Shown piece after piece: positions 46,901 through 55,900 of a stretch of 64,000 nt of DNA; the stretch's first letter is position 1; every line of letters begins with the position of its first letter. The stretch comes from Lamellibrachia satsuma (lineage: Eukaryota > Annelida > Polychaeta > Sabellida > Siboglinidae). The notes under the pieces are model-generated. The model was not told where the DNA came from and did no database searches. It was given only the letters and a program-made list of their open reading frames with translations. Location: NCBI GenBank assembly GCA_033239005.1, contig BSQZ01000010.1, positions 8,498,001 through 8,562,000 of the forward strand, given 5' to 3'. The position numbers and the translations under genes are program-made.

Positions 46901-49900
46901 CAAGCAGATAGATGGTTCAGCCCACTTCGCTGAAAACCATGTCGCTATTGAATTCAGCTACAGTTAATTCGGCTCACGCTAGTAGCAGAATTTTAAGCTG
47001 TTGAATTCTAAAAATAGTTGTTTCGGCACACGGCCTGATTTGATAAAAAGGGAAATTATGATTGTGCACAGAAACACGCTCATGCTTGCATGCTAATATT
47101 GTAATAACAAGATATAATTATACACAAATATGTATATTATTATTTTTTATTCATAGACATTTATTACGCATTATTTCAATATGGAAAGCATTTTCCATAT
47201 ATGTGTGTATATATACATATATATTATATATATATATAAATGTATACATATATATATAAACATATATGCGTATATTATATAAATATATATTTATATATGT
47301 ATATATATATTATATATATTTTGTTTTCACTATGACTATTTGCAACTTGCATATTGCAACTGGGAAATGTTATACTAAATTATATATATATATATATAAT
47401 TTAGCATATGACATTTCCCAGTTGCAATACGCAAGTCTAAATTATAGTCGCAAATAGTCAAGTCGGTCAAATTAGCGAAAATAGCGAAAGTAATATTAAA
47501 CAAGGTCCACACCACAGAGCCCATTTCCCAGTTAGAATACGATAGTCGTTTCGGCCCACAGAACCTGCTGGCATCGGTTGCATACATGGTTGATTTGGCC
47601 CATGCCAGCGAGAACACTACCCGGTTCGTAGGTTGTGAAAACAGTTTGAGCCAAAACCGTTGTGGGCCGAAACATTCGACACCCGTCTTCCAGAGTGAGC
47701 AATGAATATAAATATGCCAGTTACTTGGATGAAAGTGCTTGATAGGTAATTGTGCAAATCTTAAAAATAATGCGATATCAGACGGCGCCAATGATTTAAA
47801 AAGTGGTAATTAGTGAGAGAAACAAGGAGACTGGGTAACTACCCTTGCAAACAATTTTGCACACGTTGAAGTTTCAAGATGTCCTTGAGTGCAATATTGT
47901 GATAAAGGGAATTGCAATAGTCAAGTCTACTGCTAAAAAGAGCAGTTGCAATAGTTTTGACAACAGCAAAAGACATATACCGATGAATATGACGAAGGTC
48001 ACGAATATGATAAAAGCTGCAATGACAAGTTTGTGAAATATGCTGTCTAACATTTTAATTATTGTCAAACGTGACTCCTAAATTCCGTGCTGAAACGGCC
48101 GGTGTGAAATTCTGGCTCAGCATAGGTGTTGGGGGAAAAAACTATCAAGTTTAACTTGCTGCTTTTGTGTACCAATAATAAGAAACTGTTTTATTTGCAA
48201 TTAGCTTTAACAGGCACGCATAAATATAGAATATCCGGTTAACACCAAAATAACAGAAGTATCTGATAGATTTGTTGACATGACATGAGTCATGTCTATG
48301 ATGGCTTCCTGGTGTGTCGGATGTTTCAGCCCATTATGATTTGTTGACATGACATGAGTCATGTCTATGATGGCTTCCTGGTGTGTTGGATGTTTCAGCC
48401 CATTATGGGCCTAAGCATCCATTTTTGCTTGAGCCGAATCAACCGTGTATGCAACTGGTGCCAGCTCCATGGGCTGAAATGGCTATCATATTCTAACTGG
48501 AAAATGAGCTCTGTGGATCTTATTTAAAATAACATTTGTTATTTTCGCTAATTTGACCGACTTTGCAACTTGCAGATTGTAACTGGGAAATGCTGTACCG
48601 GGTACACTAAATTATTAGGATAAAAAAAATATAACTAAGTAATTGAAACTAACTGAATTATCTTTAATAAAAACAATTTAATTCAGAGCAATATCCACCA
48701 AATAACGGAAAGCGCTTGACATAATAAAAAGTTATCCAAACTGAAGGAAATGTCTATGAATAAAAAATAATATATATTAGTGTGTGAGCGTGTGCAATCA
48801 TAATTTCTTTTCTTTTTTCGAATTAGGCCAAAACAACTATTCTTAGAATTCCATGGTTCCACCGCTTAAAGTTCCATTGCTATCATGGGCCGAAGCAACT
48901 GTAGCTGAATTCATTAGCGACATGGTTTTCAGCGAATGGGCCAAACCATCCGTCGGTGTGGGTCAAAATGACTAGGCCGAAAAATCCGTCGGTGTGGGTC
49001 AAAATGACTAGGCCGAGCCATCCGTTGGTGTGGGCCAAACTCGTCATAGGCCGAATCATCCTGGACCTGCTTCGTGGACGATGTTGTCACTGTGTCATGG
49101 CCGTGGGGGAGGTGGCTGTGTGGAAGACTTCAGACTGTCAGTTGAGGGGCCAGGTTTCGAAACCACCTGCTGCATTTGAAAAATTGGGCAATTTCATTCA
49201 CCCCACTATACCTGCAGAGGATGGATATATGTATATATATACAATGATTTTGTTTTGCAGCAAATTTTCTGAATGGGAAGCTCAATTGTAAACGTGCTCA
49301 TCACGTACGTGTTGGATATCACGAAAACACAAAACGTAAGAAAAAAGACAAAATATTGGTGAGTGTGTTGAACCCTCTTTTTATTTATGCTAGTTAACCA
49401 AGTTTATCAACTAAAACTATGCTAGATCATTCGCTCATTTTCAAAACATGAGATCACCAGCTTAGTGGATATTTCTTAATTATATGGCATGTGTGTTTCT
49501 AAAGGATATGCTATTGTGATATGAAACAACCCTGTAATTAATAATAATTGATGCCATTGTTGCAATTACATGAACAAATCAATAAAAAAAATTCGGAAAA
49601 AGGTAGCTTCATTAGTACTAATGAAGATGATGTCATTAGTACTGATGGAGATGATGTCATTAGTACTGATGAAGATGATGTCATTAGTGCTAATGAAGCC
49701 ACCCTAACAAGGTGGCGAAATTGTGTTTTATGCACAAGTTGCTTCGGGATGTTGTATTGCACAAGACAGCGTGTATCACCATAGGCAGCGCATTATCAGT
49801 AGCAATTACCCATGAAATAATGAATACAACTATGTATGCTGCTGTAGGTTGCAGAGACTGCAAGAATGCAATATGTTGGCTACAACTCAGGACCGTCAGC

Positions 49901-52900
49901 TCTCAGGGCAAGTGCCTGCTCTAAGTAAGCTCTCATGGTTCTTAAAGAGCGTAGGACGTAAACCACCAGGACAAAAGCCCTCTGTTTGTATTGAATTGTT
50001 AAAAAGAAGTCACATCCAATTAATGTTCTGCTCATGTTGAGGCCAGTAGCTAGTAGGAGTTTTGTCCTACCCTCTCTGGACAAGTGAGGGCTTTTGTCAA
50101 TGAGGGCTTATGTCCACACACCGTCCTTAACATGTATTTACTATTTCAAAAACTTGTTTGTTGGATTGTCAATGAAAAGTTCCAGTGGTTTTGTATATAG
50201 AGTTCCCATGTGATAACCTTTTTATATATAATTATATCTTCTATTAAAAAGTACTGTGTTCATCATGTTTAAATTTATGGAATGCTTTCATATCTTTTCT
50301 AATGTTCTAATTCTAGGCTAAAATGGATGGGCAGTTGTGAAGTTATAGCTAAGAAGTACAGTTTGACAGATATTGTGATGATGTGAACTACTATTAATAA
50401 ATGTTGTGCATAGGTACTTGGTAGGGAAGCTGAACAAGAAGACAGGCAAGATGAAAGTATATGATGCTGAAATGTTCACTTTGAAGCCAGTTCTTGCAGG
50501 TAACATAGCTGATTGACATGTTAAATCGTATTAAGGTGATTGAACACATTTATCATGAAGCGCCTGTAGACACATTGTTAATGTAGTTTATTGTGCTTAT
50601 TTCCGTCTTTAGATTTATTTTTCTTTGTCTGATTTCATGTATTTTATGTTTTTCAACAAACCAGATTAATGTAGAAAACTGTATATTAAGTTATTAAGTT
50701 TTTTTATAGCTAATGGGTCCAATAGCATGTTTGGTAAGATTTTCACATGTGTTGATGCCACAGTGACAGGATGGGGCCATTAATTATTTTCGTTGTTTTC
50801 ATTTGTTAGTTGACAACGATGCAGAAGATGAAGTTGATGCATCAATGACTTACATGGAACAGGTGAGGCAACAGGTTACATATTGGGAGCGGAGACTGTT
50901 AGTGTTCTCTTATGGGAAACTGGCTACTGGACTCATAGCTAGCTAATAACAGCATTATGGGAAACTGGCTACTGAACTCAAAGCTAGCTAATAACACCAT
51001 TCTGGGAAACTGGCTACTGGACTCAAAGCTAGCTAATAACACCATTCTGGGAAACTGGCTACTGAACTCAAAGCTAGCTAATAACAGCATTCTGGGAAAC
51101 TGGCTACTGGACTCAAAGCTAGCTAATAACAGCATTATGGGAAACTGGCTACTGAACTCAAAGCTAGCTAATAACACCATTCTGGGAACTGGCTACTGAA
51201 CTCAAAGCTAGCTAATAACAGCATTCTGGGAAACTGGCTACTGGACTCATAGCTAGCTAATAACAGCATTCTGGGAAACTGGCTACTGGACTCATAGCTA
51301 GCTAATAACAGCATTCTGGGAAACTGGCTACTGGACTCATAGCTAGCTAATAACAGCATTCTGGGAAACTGGCTACTGGACTCAAAGCTAGCTAATAACA
51401 TCATTCTGGGAAACTGGCTACTGGACTCATAGCTAGCTAATAACAGCATTATGGGAAACTGGCTACTGGACTCATAGCTAGCTAATAACAGCATTCTGGG
51501 AAACTGGCTACTGGACTCAAAGCTAGCTAATAACACCATTCTGGGAAACTGGCTACTGAACTCAAAGCTAGCTAATAACAGCATTCTGAGAAACTGGCTA
51601 CTGGACTCTAAGCTAGCTAATAACAGCATTATGGGAAACTGGCTACTGGACTCAAAGCTAGCTAATAACAGCATTCTGGGAAACTGGCTACTGGACCAAA
51701 AGCTAGCTAATAACAGCATTCTGGGAAACTGGCTACTTTACTCATAGCTAGCTAATAACAGCATTCTGAGAAACTGGCTACTGGACTCATAGCTAGCTAA
51801 TAACAGCATTCTGAGAAACTGGCTACTGGACTCAAAGCTATCTAATAACAGCATTCTGGGAAACAGGCTACTGGACCAAAAGCTAGCTAATAACAGATTT
51901 CTGAACATTTACTGTAATTGGAAGCTTCATAAACTGGACTCTACTAGTGTCTTATCGGCAATGTTACCTTGTTTTAGGGTTGAATCACTGATGGTGGCAC
52001 CACCTAGGGGAATACATTTGAATCACTAGCATATGGGAAAGTGTAACATTTCCTATTCTCCCATTATTATTCTGGGGTTTGTAGGGATTCTCCTTTTGTT
52101 TTGAAGTACTAAGATGTTTTCGTTGGAATTTCATTTTGTCCACATTAGATTGACCGTCTGACAAGTGCATTTGGGACTTCACGAAAAAAACGTGCCATGT
52201 CGTCACGACTGAATAATACACTCACTGACGAGGTGCTCAGGTCAGCAGTAGGGTCAGCAGTGACAGAGGCACTGGCCCGGGACCACAAGTTGGGAATTGT
52301 CCCAGGTAAATTTCCCTTGAACTTTTGCAGCCATCATTGTAAGTATTAATTTAAAAATTTTCTTCAGTTAATTGGGACAAGGGTCATAGTAAAAGTTGGG
52401 GAATTTTGAGAGAGGGTCTGTTTGTGAAGGTAACCAGCCTAGTTAAGGTTTCGTGAATTTATAATATCAACTATATTAAAACAGTTATGATCAGACAGTT
52501 TTGGGGGTGATGTAGACCCTTTAAAAAGTCTTTGTTATATCAAAATCCTTGTGTAGAGATAAAGTAGATTTTATCTGGAGATAGTGAGGAAGTTAATAAC
52601 GGAGGCAGAACATTTATATTGGGGAATTTGTTTGAATCATCATTCTTTTGTTGAAATATCGAAAGGATTTATTTTGTTTGCTGGATCAGGTAGCTTGAAA
52701 AAGTGTGATGTATGTTTAGTAATAAGTTTGAAACAACGTGAAAAATAATTGAAGGAAGCAGCTTTAACGGCATCTGATGTTTTAGTTTGGCCATGTGAAG
52801 TTTCACACAAAACTAATTCATGTGGCTTGAATGTACTGTATCACTTCATGTTTGTTCTGTTTAATTTGACAGCGAAGAATCAAGTGTCATCTGCACTGAT

Positions 52901-55900
52901 CCCTCCATACAATAAGGATGCTACCACATCGCAAGGCGTCTATCTCCTTAAAGACAGTATCCTTTATCAGTCTGATGGGTGCTGTCTGAGCGCAGTATCC
53001 ATGTACCGTCTATCCACATACCATTTCACGTGATCTCTCCATACAATAAGGATGCTACCACATCGCAAGACTTCTATCTACTTAAAGACAGTATCCTTTA
53101 TCAGTCAGACAGCTGCTGTCTGAGCGCAGTATCCATGTACCGTCTATCCACATACCATTTTACGTGATCTCTCCATACAATAAGGATGCTACCACATCGC
53201 AAGACTTCTATCTCCTTAAAGACAATATCCTTTATCAGTCAGACAGCTGCTGTCTAAACGCACTATCCATGTACTGTCTACCCACGTACCATATCAACTG
53301 ATCTTGGGGTTAAAAGTCTTCCCTCTCTGTGAGGCATAAACTCAGGTCTTTCAGAGTGTCATTCTCTAGAGTAGTGAGTCCACAACAGTTTGTTTTCATT
53401 CCCCTGTCTGTTATTTCCCCTGGCATGGTCACCAGGTAGACAGGACTAATGGCTCTTATTGTCCTCCAACAGAATTGTGAGGTGAATAGAATTGCCCAAG
53501 TTTCGAAACAGCAGCATGTGGCCTCAAACCTTGGTCCTCTTGATGGCAATCTGGAGCTATAACTGCCCATCACATGCATAATTGGATTCTTAGTCACCAA
53601 CAGTTTGTCTGTCTACAACTGTTAGTGGAGAACTTACACATAATGACTACATTGAGTTGCCAACTGAAAAGTAGTCTCCAACATGTTGACGTTGGCACCT
53701 GAAGAATCTATCGTTGTGTGAGTGGTTTAAGTGATGCACGCTTGTTAGACAGAAACCTGTAATACGACAAACAATCTCATGATTATCTACATCCGCTGGT
53801 TTGCCATGCATGCTCAATGGTTTGTGTTTCCATTGATGTTTTAGAAATAATGACAATACAAATTGTCATTGTAGTGTAGAACACTGTTCATTGGTTATGA
53901 TTACGTGTCCTGGCATGTTTGTTGGTTATGATTATGTGTCCTGGCATGTTCGTTGGTTATGATTACGTTTCCTGGCATGTTCATTGGTTATGATTACTTG
54001 TCCTGGCATGTTCGTTGGTTATGATTACGTTTCCTGGCATGTTCGTTGGCTATGATTACGTGTCCTGGCATGTTCGTTGGTTATGATTACATGTCCTGGC
54101 ATGTTCGTTGGTTATGATTACGTGTCCTGGCATGTTCGATGGTGATGATTACGTGTCCTGGCATGTTCGTTGGTTATGATTACGTGTCCTGGCATGTTCG
54201 ATGGTTATGATTACGTGTCCTGGCATGTTTGTTGGTTATGATTACGTGTCCTGACATATTCGTTGGTTATGATTACGTGTCCTGGCATGTTCGTTGGTTA
54301 TGATTACGTGTCCTGGCATGTTCGTTGGTTATGATTACGTGTCCTGGCACACTGTACACATGTAACCACTAGTGGCTGACATAACTGCAATAAAAAGAAC
54401 AATGAATCTAACAAATTCCCATTGTTTTTGTCCTGGATACATCATCGTTCTGACTCTAATTTACAACTGCATGTTGACATATGCACGAGGTTATGTGTTA
54501 TATTGGTGTTATATTATGCACTGGGGTGCCACAGATTATTTAGGGCAGCCTCCATTGTTGATTAGATTATAAGTAAGAGCAGATTGAGATATTATATCCA
54601 ACATAATGTGGCGTGTTTTGTCCTTGATTAGTGTCAGTCATAAGTTCAGAAGAGATGGAAGTCCTGAAGACACCAGTCAAACCTTGGTTGACAACAGCAA
54701 ACAAAGACATTTCACTTGAAGGGTAAATTTTGTGTTTTCCCTAAATATCTGCATATTTGCTGAGTTTGCCAATAATCACATGATCTTTTTTCTGTTTACA
54801 TCTGTTTTAACTTCACTCCTACCAACTAATACATCTGAAAGCTGCAGTAATTGTCTCAGTAGCCATTATATTTCAGGTGTTTTATTGGCATGATTAAAAT
54901 TTTAGTTTAAGCACCTGCTCAAGTGGGCATATGTGGCTTGATAATAGGAATCAAAATTTAAAGGTACAGGTATATAAAGTCTGGCCTGTCTGTCATAAAA
55001 TTGTGTTATATAGTTAGTATAAACTACATTTATTCTAATATCCAGATCCAGATGTGTTTTAATTAACCAAAATTTGTTCCTGTAATTTGACCATTATATG
55101 GTTAAGTTGAATGTTTCGAATTGGTAGTCATGTTTACGTTGCATGCTGAACGGCCAGGTCAATGTTAATAAGCAGATAACTGTCAAATAATTATTTTTAT
55201 GTCTATTAAAACACTTATGGGCAACCAAGATTTTAGAATTGATATAGTTTATAGTGTAGTTTATGTTATATAACATGATTTTACGATAAAAACTATCAGT
55301 GGAAACTAGATATCTCAATGACGAATTATATTGTATAGTGAAAGTTTGGTAACCCAACAACCTAAAGTTTGGTAACCCAACAACCTAAAGAGCAATGTTT
55401 TTACTTTACTGTTGCATGTTTAAATTGTTTCACAAATGTCTCCTAGGTACCCTGAATGTGTGACGTCCCATCTGCGCATGTTGCCTATTGACAAGAAGTC
55501 TCGCATACACAAGGCATGCTGCCTCATGTATCTACACTACATGATCACTCTCTTCAACATGAAATTCAAAGATATTGTCAGAAAAGGTAGTCATAGATGT
55601 GAACATTGGACTTTAACACAGCTTCTTTGAAGGAGACTTCTGATTGTTGAATTTGTCTGAAACTGAATAATGAATACTTATGTGTGATTAAAAATTTCTG
55701 CGACAAATATTTTTTCCTATTATGCCTATATATAAGAACAGAGTACATTTAAAGTGTTAGCAGGATTGTCAGTGTGAACTTTGGTAAATGCAAGAATGTA
55801 TAGATGCAGTATGTCAAAATCAGTTTTAAAATGTAGCTTCACCCCACAAAAGTATGAGTGAGGCTGTGTTATTGTTAGCAAGTCCTCTGCAGAGGTTGTT

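Noticed and set aside
50899..51719. Open frames with a 15-residue repeat (LLLASFESSSQFPRM) on the minus strand
   Set aside because: A by-product of the 45-bp minisatellite in POLR1E intron 5, between well-placed exons.
52749..53167. Plus-strand frames spanning the exon 7 copies as an independent gene
   Set aside because: The frame comes from the real POLR1E exon 7 and its tandem copies, read through the intron.
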